Shown piece by piece: positions 33,970 through 42,764 of a stretch of DNA of 64,000 nucleotides. The notes below the pieces were generated by a model. The model was given only the letters and a program-made list of their open reading frames with translations, was not told the DNA's origin and ran no database searches. The DNA lies in contig NZ_MRWD01000003.1 in NCBI RefSeq assembly GCF_002093625.1, forward strand, positions 86,077 to 150,076, read 5' to 3'. This DNA comes from Rouxiella silvae. Lineage in GTDB: Bacteria > Pseudomonadota > Gammaproteobacteria > Enterobacterales > Enterobacteriaceae. A program made the position numbers and the translations under genes. Each line of letters opens with the position of its first letter. The first letter of the stretch is position 1.

Positions 33970-35001
33970 ATGAAAATTTTGTTACCTACTTCGACTGCTG
34001 GCAGTTTGCCTAAACCCTCTTGGCTTGCACAACCTGAGACACTTTGGTCACCGTGGAAATTGGAAGATCAGGAATTAGTTGACGGCAAACAAGATGCGCT
34101 ACGTTTGTGCCTGCAAGATCAACTTCAGGCAGGTATTGATATTGTCAGTGACGGCGAGCAAACGCGCCAACATTTTGTCACCACCTTTATTGAGCACCTG
34201 AGCGGCGTTGATTTTGAGAAACGCGAAACCGTTAGAATTCGTAATCGCTATGATGCGAGTGTACCGACAGTTGTGGGTGCGGTAAGTCGCCAAAAACCCG
34301 TTTTTGTTGAAGATGCCAAGTTTTTACGCCAGCAAACCAAGCAACCGATTAAATGGGCCCTGCCTGGCCCCATGACTATGATCGATACCCTTTATGATAA
34401 CCACTATAAAAGTCGCGAAAAACTGGCCTGGGAATTCGCTAAAATTCTTAATGAAGAAGCCAAAGAATTAGAAGCGGCGGGTGTCGATATTATCCAATTT
34501 GATGAGCCGGCTTTTAACGTGTTTTTTGATGAAGTGAATGATTGGGGTATTGCTGCGTTAGAAAGGGCCGTTGAAGGCCTTAAATGCGAAACGGCTGTAC
34601 ATATTTGCTATGGCTACGGCATCAAAGCTAACACAGATTGGAAAAAGACGCTGGGGACTGAATGGCGACAATATGAAGAAATTTTCCCCAAGTTGCAAAA
34701 ATCTTCTATTGATATCATCTCACTGGAATGCCAGAACTCGCATGTTCCAATGGACCTGATTGAACTCATTCGTGGCAAAAAAGTGATGGTTGGGGCTATT
34801 GACGTGGCAACCAATACCATTGAAACACCTGAAGAAGTGGCCGCTACTCTGCGCAAAGCGCTTCAGTTCGTAGATGCCGACAAGCTCTACCCTAGCACCA
34901 ACTGTGGCATGATCCCATTACCGCGTCGAGTTGCAAGAGGCAAGTTGAATGCGTTAAGTTTAGGCGCACATATCGTCCGAAAAGAGCTCTCGGCTAAATA
35001 G
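33970..35001 (+). CDS. mesD: MesD, short MetE-like methionine synthase
   Basis: 343-aa protein corresponding to the C-terminal catalytic barrel of cobalamin-independent methionine synthase MetE, without the N-terminal domain. The zinc ligands are visible: His211 and Cys213 (VHICYGYG), Glu253 (ISLECQNS) and Cys312 (STNCGMIPLP). The N-terminal TSTAGSLPKPSWL and LPGPMTMIDTLYD are typical of the family. It should methylate homocysteine using a non-folate methyl donor together with MesX. AAGG precedes the ATG. A long inverted repeat follows the stop. Confidence 0.88.
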   Translation: MKILLPTSTAGSLPKPSWLAQPETLWSPWKLEDQELVDGKQDALRLCLQDQLQAGIDIVSDGEQTRQHFVTTFIEHLSGVDFEKRETVRIRNRYDASVPTVVGAVSRQKPVFVEDAKFLRQQTKQPIKWALPGPMTMIDTLYDNHYKSREKLAWEFAKILNEEAKELEAAGVDIIQFDEPAFNVFFDEVNDWGIAALERAVEGLKCETAVHICYGYGIKANTDWKKTLGTEWRQYEEIFPKLQKSSIDIISLECQNSHVPMDLIELIRGKKVMVGAIDVATNTIETPEEVAATLRKALQFVDADKLYPSTNCGMIPLPRRVARGKLNALSLGAHIVRKELSAK

Positions 35002-35031
35002 TTTCGCCAAGCAGTCGGTCAGTAATACGCA

Positions 35032-35094
35032 ACTCAGTCCGGGTAGAGCGAACTTAACCCTCGCCAAATATCCACATCACCAACCGGACTGAGT
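35032..35094. repeat. Long inverted repeat downstream of mesD
   Basis: ACTCAGTCCGG (35032-35042) and CCGGACTGAGT (35084-35094) are perfectly complementary over 11 bp with a 41-base loop. There is no T-tract, so it is not a standard terminator; it may be a 3' stabilising structure or the scar of an insertion. Confidence 0.65.
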
Positions 35095-35245
35095 GACGCA
35101 GGTCAACGTAACAGGATTTATTCTTAAAGACTTCTCCGTAAACAATCCCTCACCCCTCCTTCTTTCGTTTCTCCTTCTGTTCCATTGTGGGATATATTAG
35201 GGGGACTCTCGTAAAATTATCGCTCTGTAACAGGTAACATCGGCT

Positions 35246-35593
35246 ATGGCTCTGATCCCAAAAAACTACACTCGGCTGGAAAGCGGCTACCGTGAGAAAG
35301 CACTCAAAATTTACCCGTGGGTATGTGGGCGCTGCACGCGTGAGTTTGTATATTCAAACCTACGCGAATTAACGGTTCACCATATCGATCACGACCATAC
35401 CAATAACCCGCCAGATGGCAGTAATTGGGAGTTATTGTGCCTGTATTGCCATGACAATGAACACTCGAAGTACACTGAAGCTGACCTGTACGGCACAAAC
35501 GTTGTTGCGGGTGAAGACGCGCAAAACGATGTTGCTGCGGCAACCTATAATCCGTTTGCCGATTTACAGTCGATGCTTAATAAGAAGAAATAA
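35246..35593 (+). CDS. yajD: HNH nuclease family protein YajD
   Basis: 115-aa protein matching E. coli YajD almost throughout (LESGYREKALKIYPWVCGRC, REFVYSNLRELTVHHIDHDH, and GEDAQ near the end). The HNH core is LTVHHIDHDHTNNP followed by NWELLCLYCHDNEHS, with two CxxC zinc-knuckle pairs (VCGRC and LYCHDNEH region). HNH proteins bind or cut nucleic acid; the role of YajD is unknown. It marks conserved enterobacterial chromosome. Confidence 0.93.
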   Translation: MALIPKNYTRLESGYREKALKIYPWVCGRCTREFVYSNLRELTVHHIDHDHTNNPPDGSNWELLCLYCHDNEHSKYTEADLYGTNVVAGEDAQNDVAAATYNPFADLQSMLNKKK

Positions 35594-35839
35594 TTGGCGT
35601 AAGTTTGCATAGATTAGCGACAGCGTAATCGACACATCAAGTGGGTGCCTGCGTGACACGGTGAAGTTGGCACTTGCTCTCCATGCGCCAATTCGTGCCC
35701 TCGGCATTATTTTATTAAATTTATGTTTCCTCCCCTCTTTTGTCAGGGTAGTCTCATGTGCCGTCACAAAATGTCGGCCGTAATGTGAGTCACCCTCGCC
35801 CCCTCTTAGTCATAAAAAATCAGTGTAAACAGGACAAGT

Positions 35840-37156
35840 ATGGACTCCACCCTCATTTCGACTCCCCCCGTCAAGCAGATGCCTGCAATTAATCGTGCCC
35901 GTCGTGCCGCCTGGGGTAGTTTCGCTGGCGCCGTAGTAGACTGGTATGATTTTCTGCTCTATGGCATTACAGCTGCCCTCGTGTTTAATCGCGAATTCTT
36001 CCCGCAGATAAGTCCGGCTATGGGGACAATTGCCGCCTTGGCGACCTTTGGCGTCGGCTTTCTTTTTCGACCGCTCGGCGGGATAATCTTCGGCCATTTT
36101 GGCGATCGCCTTGGCCGTAAACGCATGCTGATGATGACCGTCTGGATAATGGGTTTGGCTACCGCGCTGATAGGCCTGGTGCCCACCTTTAGCATGATTG
36201 GCTGGTGGGCTCCGGTGCTGCTGGTAACACTGCGTGCCATTCAGGGCTTTGCCGTTGGCGGCGAATGGGGTGGCGCAGCCGTGCTTTCAGTCGAAAGTGC
36301 ACCTGAGAAGAAAAAGGCTTTCTACAGTAGTGGGGTGCAAATTGGCTATGGCGTCGGATTGCTACTCTCTACCGGCCTGGTCTCGCTTATCAGTAATTTA
36401 ACCACCGATGCACAGTTTCTGAGCTGGGGCTGGCGTATTCCTTTCCTGTTCAGCACCTTATTGGTACTGGCGGCGCTGTGGGTACGGAAGGGGATTGTCG
36501 AGTCCGCAGAATTTGAACAACAGAGTCAGCAAAAACCTGTGGCAGAAAATAAACGTCGCCTGCCGGTTATGGAGGCTTTGGTACGCCACCCCAGCGCATT
36601 TTTAAAAATCATCGCCCTGCGATTGTGTGAACTGCTGACCATGTATATTGTCACCACTTTCGCGCTCAGCTATTCCACTCAAAATCTTGGCTTACCGCGC
36701 GAGCTTTTCCTTAATATCGGGTTATTAGTAGGCGGCCTGAGTTGCTTAACCATCCCCTGCTTCGCCTGGTTGGCTGACCGCTTTGGGCGGCGGCGAATTT
36801 ACATCACAGGTGCCCTGGTCGGTACATTCAGTGCGTTCCCGTTCTTTATGGCGCTGGATGCTCACTCAATGTTCTGGATAGTATTCTTCGCGATTATGCT
36901 GGCGAATGTTGCACACGACATGGTGGTCTGCGTGCAGCAGCCGATGTTTACAGAGATGTTTGGCGCGAGTTACCGCTACAGTGGTGCAGGTGTCGGTTAT
37001 CAAGTCGCCAGTGTGGTTGGTGGCGGATTTACGCCGCTGATTGCGGCCACGCTGGTCAGTTTTTCCGGCGGCGACTGGCACAGCGTGGCCGTCTATCTGC
37101 TGGCGGGTTGCCTGCTTTCTGCCGCCACCGCCCTGCTGATGAAAGGGACACGTTGA
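35840..37156 (+). CDS. MFS transporter of the metabolite:H+ symporter (MHS) family
   Basis: 438-aa twelve-helix transporter of the ShiA/ProP/KgtP type. Diagnostic motifs are AGAVVDWYDFLLYG in helix 1, FGHFGDRLGRKRML in loop 2-3, and LRAIQGFAVGGEWGGAAVL in helix 4. The family carries organic acids such as shikimate, ketoglutarate and citrate; the substrate here is not evident. AGGACAAGT precedes the ATG. The gene is single and followed by a strong terminator. Confidence 0.9.
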   Translation: MDSTLISTPPVKQMPAINRARRAAWGSFAGAVVDWYDFLLYGITAALVFNREFFPQISPAMGTIAALATFGVGFLFRPLGGIIFGHFGDRLGRKRMLMMTVWIMGLATALIGLVPTFSMIGWWAPVLLVTLRAIQGFAVGGEWGGAAVLSVESAPEKKKAFYSSGVQIGYGVGLLLSTGLVSLISNLTTDAQFLSWGWRIPFLFSTLLVLAALWVRKGIVESAEFEQQSQQKPVAENKRRLPVMEALVRHPSAFLKIIALRLCELLTMYIVTTFALSYSTQNLGLPRELFLNIGLLVGGLSCLTIPCFAWLADRFGRRRIYITGALVGTFSAFPFFMALDAHSMFWIVFFAIMLANVAHDMVVCVQQPMFTEMFGASYRYSGAGVGYQVASVVGGGFTPLIAATLVSFSGGDWHSVAVYLLAGCLLSAATALLMKGTR

Positions 37157-37173
37157 GTCAAAACCGCAATATG

Positions 37174-37211
37174 ACTTGATGGCTTCCCGGTTAAAAGCCA
37201 TCAAGTTTTTC
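37174..37211 (+). terminator. Terminator after the MHS transporter gene
   Basis: ACTTGATGGCTT (37174-37185) and AAGCCATCAAGT (37195-37206) form a perfect 12-bp stem with a nine-base loop, followed by a run of T residues. Confidence 0.9.
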
Positions 37212-37334
37212 CTTTCTTTAAAGGTAAAACCTCACGCTCAAAGCTGAAGAATTTGCCGTTGTGATGGGAAGAATAGCCCGCTCCTGTCTTATCGCTCAGG
37301 GCGCTTCCCCCTTGCATCGACGCTCGTATTTTAG

Positions 37335-37457
37335 CGCTTTGGCGCCGAGGCATTGATGCTGACGCTGGTTGTCATTGCGGCACTCAGCGTTGTTATCTCG
37401 TTATTACTGCTCCAAAAACTTGCGACTGAACCCACTCTGTCACCGTCAAAGCCCTAA
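37335..37457 (+). pseudogene. Possible C-terminal remnant of a membrane transporter
   Basis: A short frame after a TAG at 37332 reads RFGAEALMLTLVVIAAL, then a hydrophobic SVVISLLLLQ segment and a polar tail (LATEPTLSPSKP) ending in TAA at 37455-37457. One membrane helix plus a short tail resembles the last helix of an MFS protein. No start or upstream domain remains. The identification is tentative. Confidence 0.35.
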
Positions 37458-37474
37458 GAAATTATTAATAATAA

Positions 37475-38368
37475 TTAAAGGGCTATCTCCCGCAGCAGGT
37501 CAAGAAAAAGGGGGATGTTCGGATTTGCATCCTGCATGCGGCTGACGCAATAGATATAACTCAATGCATTAATATCCTGGATAGGCAGGAATAAAATATC
37601 TTGGCGGTTATTCGGTATAGTGGACTTACCCACCAATGTGACTCCGAGACCGGCGCTGACAAGCGCTAATGCGGTATGGATCTCGATGGCACGATAAGCA
37701 ATAACCGGTTGACACTGATTAGCGGCAAACATTTCCATTAACTTTTTGGAAAAACCGCTATTTTCATTATCTGGATAGGAGATAAAAGGTAAGCTGGTAA
37801 ATTCTTTTAATGTTAAGTAACTTTGTGTTGCTAAATAATGGTCGCGAGGGATCGCGGCCATGAAGGGATCAACCATCAAAAGTTCATGATTAAGGTCTTT
37901 AGCAATAAACTCGTCTCCGGATAATTCTCTTGTGACGCCTATATCAATTTTCTCATCTAAAATAAAATCCGACTGATACTCTGACAGCATTTCTTTCAAG
38001 TTAATTTGCACATTACTGTTAACCTCTTTAAAACGCTTAATGGCCGCAGGCAGCAAATTAAACATGACGGAACGCGTAAACCCTATATTTAAGGTTGAAG
38101 ATTTATCTTTGACAAACTCTTGCGTATCTTTCTCAAGCTTATTGAAATAATAGAGAATTTCTTGCGCGCGCGGGTAAAAATAACGACCTAACTTTGTCAA
38201 CTCCATCGGTCGAGTGCCCCTGTCAAATAGTTCACCTCCCAATTCCTTTTCGAGAGCGGTTATTTGCATGCTTATTGCCGTTGAGGCAACAAACAATAAT
38301 TTCGCCGCCTGACTGGCATTGCCTGTTTCAACGACCTTACAAAAATAAACAATTTTCTTTAAGTTCAT
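37475..38368 (-). CDS. LysR-family transcriptional regulator
   Basis: 297-aa LysR regulator. The N-terminal helix-turn-helix spans residues 1-60 (FCKVVETGNASQAAKLLFVA, then TAISMQITALEKELGGELF), and the effector-binding domain begins near residue 90 (STLNIGFTRSVMFNLLP). It is divergent from two RraA-family genes and an MFS gene, with an 86-base AT-rich intergenic region, the usual arrangement for a LysR activator of the neighbouring operon. Its inducer is probably a substrate or intermediate of that pathway. Confidence 0.9.
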   Translation of the reverse strand: MNLKKIVYFCKVVETGNASQAAKLLFVASTAISMQITALEKELGGELFDRGTRPMELTKLGRYFYPRAQEILYYFNKLEKDTQEFVKDKSSTLNIGFTRSVMFNLLPAAIKRFKEVNSNVQINLKEMLSEYQSDFILDEKIDIGVTRELSGDEFIAKDLNHELLMVDPFMAAIPRDHYLATQSYLTLKEFTSLPFISYPDNENSGFSKKLMEMFAANQCQPVIAYRAIEIHTALALVSAGLGVTLVGKSTIPNNRQDILFLPIQDINALSYIYCVSRMQDANPNIPLFLDLLREIAL

Positions 38369-38454
38369 TTTTTCTTACCCTAAGTTCATTTTTAACTGCT
38401 TGTCATTACTTTCATTATACCTAATATTTTATATAAAACCTAAGGAGAGTAATA

Positions 38455-39126
38455 ATGAAAGACGGTGAAATTGAACAATATATTGAAAAAGCAAAAGGTT
38501 TGAGCACGCCGGAAATATCCGATGCGCTGGACTACTTCTCTTTACCTGGTTCTTTACTCGGCATTAAACATATCGCCGGAAAACAGACGATCGTGGGTAC
38601 TGCGTGGACAGTGAGGTATGTCACTGTGGATAAAGATAACATGGGTACTGTTGGCGATTTTATTGATGACGTTAAACCCACCGAGGTCGTTGTTATCGAT
38701 AATTCAGCACGCAAAGACTGCACCGTATGGGGCGGCATACTGAGCCAACTCGCTAATCAGAAAGGAATTGCTGGGACGGTAATTAATGGCGCATGCCGTG
38801 ATACCGCAGAAGCTAACGGTGTGGGATATCCCCTTTATGCGCTTGGGAATTATATGCGTACGGGTAAAGACCGCGTTCAGGTTGCAGCCGTGTGCGAACC
38901 CGTGGCAATAAGCGGTGTACTGATCAAACAGGGCGATTTGATTATTGCAGATATAGATGGAGTGGTAGTAGTCAGCAAATCACATATTAAAGAAGTTATT
39001 GACCGTGCACACACTATGCAAGAAATAGAAAATACTATTTTGCAAGATGCGCTCGCCGGCATGACAATTTCTGAAGCTAGAAAAAAACACAATTATCATT
39101 CATTACAGCGTAATCCTAATAAATAG
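38455..39126 (+). CDS. RraA/HMG-aldolase family protein, copy 1
   Basis: 223-aa protein of the RraA/menG-like fold. The conserved substrate motif NGACRDTAEANG (Arg-Asp), the WGGILSQLANQKGIAG strand-helix and DLIIADIDGVVVV are present. Members that keep the Arg-Asp pair act as divalent-metal-dependent aldolases on 4-hydroxy-4-methyl-2-oxoglutarate or 4-carboxy-4-hydroxy-2-oxoadipate, or as oxaloacetate decarboxylases. AAGGAG precedes the ATG. It is the first gene of a LysR-flanked operon; a second family member follows 53 bases later. Confidence 0.85.
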   Translation: MKDGEIEQYIEKAKGLSTPEISDALDYFSLPGSLLGIKHIAGKQTIVGTAWTVRYVTVDKDNMGTVGDFIDDVKPTEVVVIDNSARKDCTVWGGILSQLANQKGIAGTVINGACRDTAEANGVGYPLYALGNYMRTGKDRVQVAAVCEPVAISGVLIKQGDLIIADIDGVVVVSKSHIKEVIDRAHTMQEIENTILQDALAGMTISEARKKHNYHSLQRNPNK

Positions 39127-39179
39127 CAGTGAACAGCAGCACGAGACATTAGCACCCATATATATTAAGGCACCCTACA

Positions 39180-39833
39180 ATGAGCACATTTAATAATAAC
39201 ATCAGTAAAAGTGATGCAGATAAAATATTGGCCTTAGGCTCGGCAACCCTCTATGAAGCCCAAGGGGCTTATGGTGCGCTTGACGCAGGGATTAAGCCGG
39301 TTTCGAATAACATGAAAGTCGTGGGTCCCGCGTTAACTATTGACATGAGACCTGGCGATAACCTAATGATTCATTATGCTTTATTACAAGCCAAAGCCGG
39401 GGATGTTCTGGTTATAGACTGTAAAGGTTTTTTAGAAGCCGGTGTCTGGGGAGATGTTCTGACCACGCAAGCATTATCTATTGGCCTCGCGGGTATTATT
39501 GTTAACGGTGCAGTACGTGATGCAGCGAACATTATTGAGATGGCGTTTCCAGTATTTACCCGTGGTTTATCCATTAAAGGAACCGGAAAATCTCAACCTG
39601 GAAAGGTCAATGTCCCTGTGACGATCGGAGACTGCACCATTTATCCTGGTGATATTATCATTGGGGATATTGATGGCGTTGTGGTGGTCAAGGCGGATAA
39701 TATTCACAATGCACTCTCTCAGGCTATTGAGCGCGAGAACAAAGAAAGTAATTTCAAAGAAAAGATTGAAAAAGGTGCAACGACAGCGGATCTCATGAAG
39801 CTGCATGATACTTTTCGTTTTTTAGGATTATAA
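39180..39833 (+). CDS. RraA/HMG-aldolase family protein, copy 2
   Basis: 217-aa protein of the same fold but clearly divergent from the preceding one. It has TLYEAQGAYGALDAGIKPV at the N-terminus, VWGDVLTTQALSIGLAGIIV, the key NGAVRDAANI (Arg-Asp) and GDIIIGDIDGVVVV. The N-terminus is closer to 4-carboxy-4-hydroxy-2-oxoadipate aldolases. Two paralogues side by side may form a hetero-oligomer or act on successive intermediates. AAGG precedes the ATG. The MFS gene follows 10 bases later. Confidence 0.85.
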   Translation: MSTFNNNISKSDADKILALGSATLYEAQGAYGALDAGIKPVSNNMKVVGPALTIDMRPGDNLMIHYALLQAKAGDVLVIDCKGFLEAGVWGDVLTTQALSIGLAGIIVNGAVRDAANIIEMAFPVFTRGLSIKGTGKSQPGKVNVPVTIGDCTIYPGDIIIGDIDGVVVVKADNIHNALSQAIERENKESNFKEKIEKGATTADLMKLHDTFRFLGL

Positions 39834-39843
39834 GGAAAGTATT

Positions 39844-41180
39844 ATGACCATTAATGTAAAAGAGTCGTTTGCCACGAGGCCAGCGACCCATCACAGATGG
39901 TGGGTCGCGGTACTTTTCTTTCTTATTTATACCATCGCCGCATCAGACAGAGCGAATTTAGGCGTCGTTTTGCCCTTTATTCGCAAAGAGTTTGTTATGA
40001 CCAATGCTGAAGCGGGGGATTAGTCAGCCTATTCCTTCTTGCCTATGCGTTAATTCAGTTACCCTCAGCCTGGCTTATTTCACGTTTTGGTGTGAGAAAG
40101 GTATTTACGATTTCCATGCTGCTGACCTCAATTGTCACTGGGTTAACTGGCCTGGCTAATTCTATTTTTCACTTAAAGATATGCCGAGTTATGTTAGGCA
40201 TTGCTGAAGGGCCGTTACCTATTGGCGTGACCTCCACTATCAATAACTGGTTCCCGTCTAAAGAAAAAGGGATCGCATCGGGAATATTTTTATCCTCAAT
40301 AAAACTAGGCCCCGTTATCACACCGATATTGGGTGCTTTGATTATTTCGGTATGGGGCTGGAAGGAGGTGTTTTTTTTCTTCGCGCTTCCCGGAATTATT
40401 TTACCGCTACTTTGGTACGTTTTTGTTACCGATCGCCCTCCCTCCTCGCGTTTTACCAATCAGCAGGAGGTCGATCTGATCAATGAAAAAGTTAATGATA
40501 TCCAAGAGGGGAATAACGCCGAGCTGGGTTATAAAAAAATCCCCTACCTCGACACGTTTATCCGTGTAAAACAGATTAAAACGCTGGAAACCACAAAAAG
40601 CGTTTACCGCTCGTGGAATGTATGGGGTTGCAGCCTTGGGTACTGTTTTCAATTAGGTATCTCAAGCTTACTGCTTGCCTGGATGCCGACCTACCTTCTA
40701 ACGGAAAAACATCTCTCAGTAATGGGCATGGGGTTTGTCGCAGCAGCTCCTTGGGTTGGCGCTGTACTTGGCAATATTACGGGGGGGATTATCTCGGACA
40801 AGCTGCTCGCCAAACGCAGAAAGCCGGGCATGATGATCTCTGCGCTATCAACATCAGTAATGATGCTTCTGTTAATTTATGCGCCAGCAAACCCTTTTCT
40901 CTACGCGGCATTGCTGTTTCTTACCGGATTATTATTAAGCATCGGCTTCTCGGCCTATATGGTTTATCCGATGTCTTTTATCGCCAAGGATAAATTTCCG
41001 ACGGCGAATGCTCTCGTCAACATGGGCGGACAACTCGGCGCAGCGGCAACGCCTTTTATAGGCGGTATTATTCTTGACCACCTGGGCTGGAATACGGTGT
41101 TTGTCTTTATGGCCGGGATTTCTATCTTAACTTTTTTAATGCTTTTATCCATTGATGAGCCTACCAAGATAAATCCTTGA
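39844..41180 (+). pseudogene. Frameshifted MFS transporter (anion:cation symporter family)
   Basis: The gene starts at ATG 39844 with AAGGAAAG upstream and reads a first helix (RWWVAVLFFLIYTIAASD) and VVLPFIRKEF, but stops at TAG 40021. The rest of the transporter (from SGGLVSLFLLAYALIQ, including the RVMLGIAEGPLPIG motif) is open in the +1-shifted frame to 41180. The break is at a run of five G residues (40014-40018); six would restore a ~445-residue protein. This is a true decay event, phase variation at the homopolymer or a sequencing error. The protein belongs to the ACS group (hexuronates, phthalate, glucarate) and probably imports the substrate of the RraA-type enzymes. Confidence 0.88.
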
Positions 41181-41185
41181 AAGAC

Positions 41186-41217
41186 ACAAGGCCCTCCTGC
41201 TGAGGCGGGCCTTGTTG
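41186..41217. terminator. Hairpin after the RraA/MFS operon
   Basis: ACAAGGCCC (41186-41194) and GGGCCTTGT (41207-41215) form a perfect 9-bp stem just after the MFS stop. The T-tract is poor, so its strength as a terminator is uncertain. Confidence 0.7.
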
Positions 41218-41292
41218 TTAGCAAACAGCGCCATTCGCCTAACGGCTAAAAATTCGTTATCATCCGCCCCCACTCTTTATCCGAGTAGTCTG

Positions 41293-41991
41293 ATGTCTAC
41301 GATTATCGATACCTTTATCGCCCCACCGTGCCATGACGAGGTAGAGATCCTCTATCAGGACGATAGCCTGGTGCTTATCAATAAACCCGCCGGGCTGCTC
41401 AGCCTTTCGGGTAAAAATCCGCGAAATATCGATTCGGTGCATCATCGTCTGGTAAAGATATTCCCGAGCTGCACTCTGGTGCATCGGCTTGATTTCGGGA
41501 CTTCGGGGCTGATGGTGATTGCCCTGAATAAGCCGATAAATGCCGCTCTTTGCCAACAGTTCAGCCAACGTACAGTGAACAAGGTTTACAGCGCACTGCT
41601 CTGCGGACATTTGAACGACGACGAAGGGGTAATAGACGCGGCCATTGCCAAAGATCCGGCACTGTTCCCGCTAATGTCGCTTTGCGCCCTCAACGGTAAG
41701 CCTGCTCGCTCGCATTATCAGGTCGTTGAACGTTTTTACCATGAGTTGGAAGACGGGGCGTTACTGCCATTGACGCGGGTACAGCTCACTCCGCAAACAG
41801 GTCGCACTCATCAGCTCCGCATCCACTGTCAGCTATTGGGCCACCCTATTTTGGGTTGTGATCTCTACGGGGGTCTTCTGCCGCCAGGTACCGAACGGAC
41901 TCCGCGGCTGATGCTGCACGCCAGTGAACTGCATTTTGTTCATCCTATTGGCGAGGAGTGGATCAAAGCCCGCAGCGCCAGCCCGTTCTGA
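41293..41991 (+). CDS. RluA-family RNA pseudouridine synthase
   Basis: 232-aa pseudouridine synthase. The catalytic motif HRLDFGTSGLM (Asp nucleophile) is near residue 60, preceded by VLINKPAGLLSLSG, and followed by LTPQTGRTHQLRIHCQLLGHPILG near residue 170; all three are standard for the RluA family. There is no S4 domain. The length resembles RluA itself (219 aa), which modifies U746 of 23S rRNA and U32 of several tRNAs, but assignment within the family needs alignment. ATG 41293 is chosen because the protein then starts like family members; the ribosome site is weak. Confidence 0.85.
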   Translation: MSTIIDTFIAPPCHDEVEILYQDDSLVLINKPAGLLSLSGKNPRNIDSVHHRLVKIFPSCTLVHRLDFGTSGLMVIALNKPINAALCQQFSQRTVNKVYSALLCGHLNDDEGVIDAAIAKDPALFPLMSLCALNGKPARSHYQVVERFYHELEDGALLPLTRVQLTPQTGRTHQLRIHCQLLGHPILGCDLYGGLLPPGTERTPRLMLHASELHFVHPIGEEWIKARSASPF

Positions 41992-42007
41992 ACGGCAAAA
42001 GTCTCGA

Positions 42008-42547
42008 CTACCACATCAAATCATCGGGCACTTTAAAGTCAGCATAAGGATCCTCTTCATCCTGCTCTTCCTGACTAAGCGCGCTGTTTAATACAATACT
42101 GTTAGCATCTCGCTGTGCGATTTTGTCGGCTACGATCGCGGGTATAATAGCGTATTGACTCTCGCCGCTGTTATCAACAACCAATCGAGCAATGGCGAGA
42201 CGACCACTGATCAGCTGAGCTTGGGTTGTCTTATCCACGGCTATTTTTTTAATTAAATTATTGTCTGTGAAGTTAAAATCAATAGTGCCTTTGACGATAT
42301 TGATTTTATTCATCTCAATGAGCTGTTTCACTTGAGCTTTGTATTCTCTCGTCAACGCCGCCTGTTTCTGCTGCTCGCTTAACTCTTTATCACGCTCAAT
42401 CTGGGCTTTTTTATTTTCTTCTACAGCTTCTCTTGCCTCACGAGCCTGAGCGCGTGACTTTTTAGCCGTTCGTTGGACTTTGGCCATTTTTGTACTGGTC
42501 ACTAATCCAGCTTTAAGCATCTGTTCTTGTAAGGTGAGTTTTGTCAT
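42008..42547 (-). CDS. yaiL: DUF2058 protein, YaiL-like
   Basis: 179-aa protein starting MTKLTLQEQMLKAGLVTSTK, which matches the nucleoprotein/polynucleotide-associated family represented by E. coli YaiL. Residues 20-90 are a strongly charged coiled coil (AREAREAVEENKKAQIERDK), followed by a globular part and an acidic tail (QEEQDEEDPYADF). Function is unknown. ATG 42547 is chosen over an upstream extension of 46 codons that would read through the divergent fecI promoter and Fur box. Tail-to-tail with the pseudouridine synthase gene. Confidence 0.85.
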   Translation of the reverse strand: MTKLTLQEQMLKAGLVTSTKMAKVQRTAKKSRAQAREAREAVEENKKAQIERDKELSEQQKQAALTREYKAQVKQLIEMNKINIVKGTIDFNFTDNNLIKKIAVDKTTQAQLISGRLAIARLVVDNSGESQYAIIPAIVADKIAQRDANSIVLNSALSQEEQDEEDPYADFKVPDDLMW

Positions 42548-42673
42548 CTTCGTTTCTAAACCAATTGAATAATGTGGGGGATTATACCCGTAATTTTTGC
42601 CGCTGTTCCAGTTTGCGTCAACACAATGCGGTGGCCGTGCAGCCTCTTCCACTCCTGTTGCACCCATTTCGCG

Positions 42674-42686
42674 AATGATTATCATT
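42674..42686. promoter_or_regulatory. Fur box upstream of the fecI-like gene
   Basis: AATGATTATCATT is a perfect 6-1-6 palindrome and matches the core of the Fur consensus GATAATGATAATCATTATC. It lies about 80 bases before the sigma-factor start, so expression is expected only under iron limitation. Confidence 0.8.
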
Positions 42687-42764
42687 TAATAATGAAATAT
42701 TAAAAAATTTATGCGTAATATAGGCAACGCAGAAGATCCCTGACTTTCATTATTCGAGAACCAA

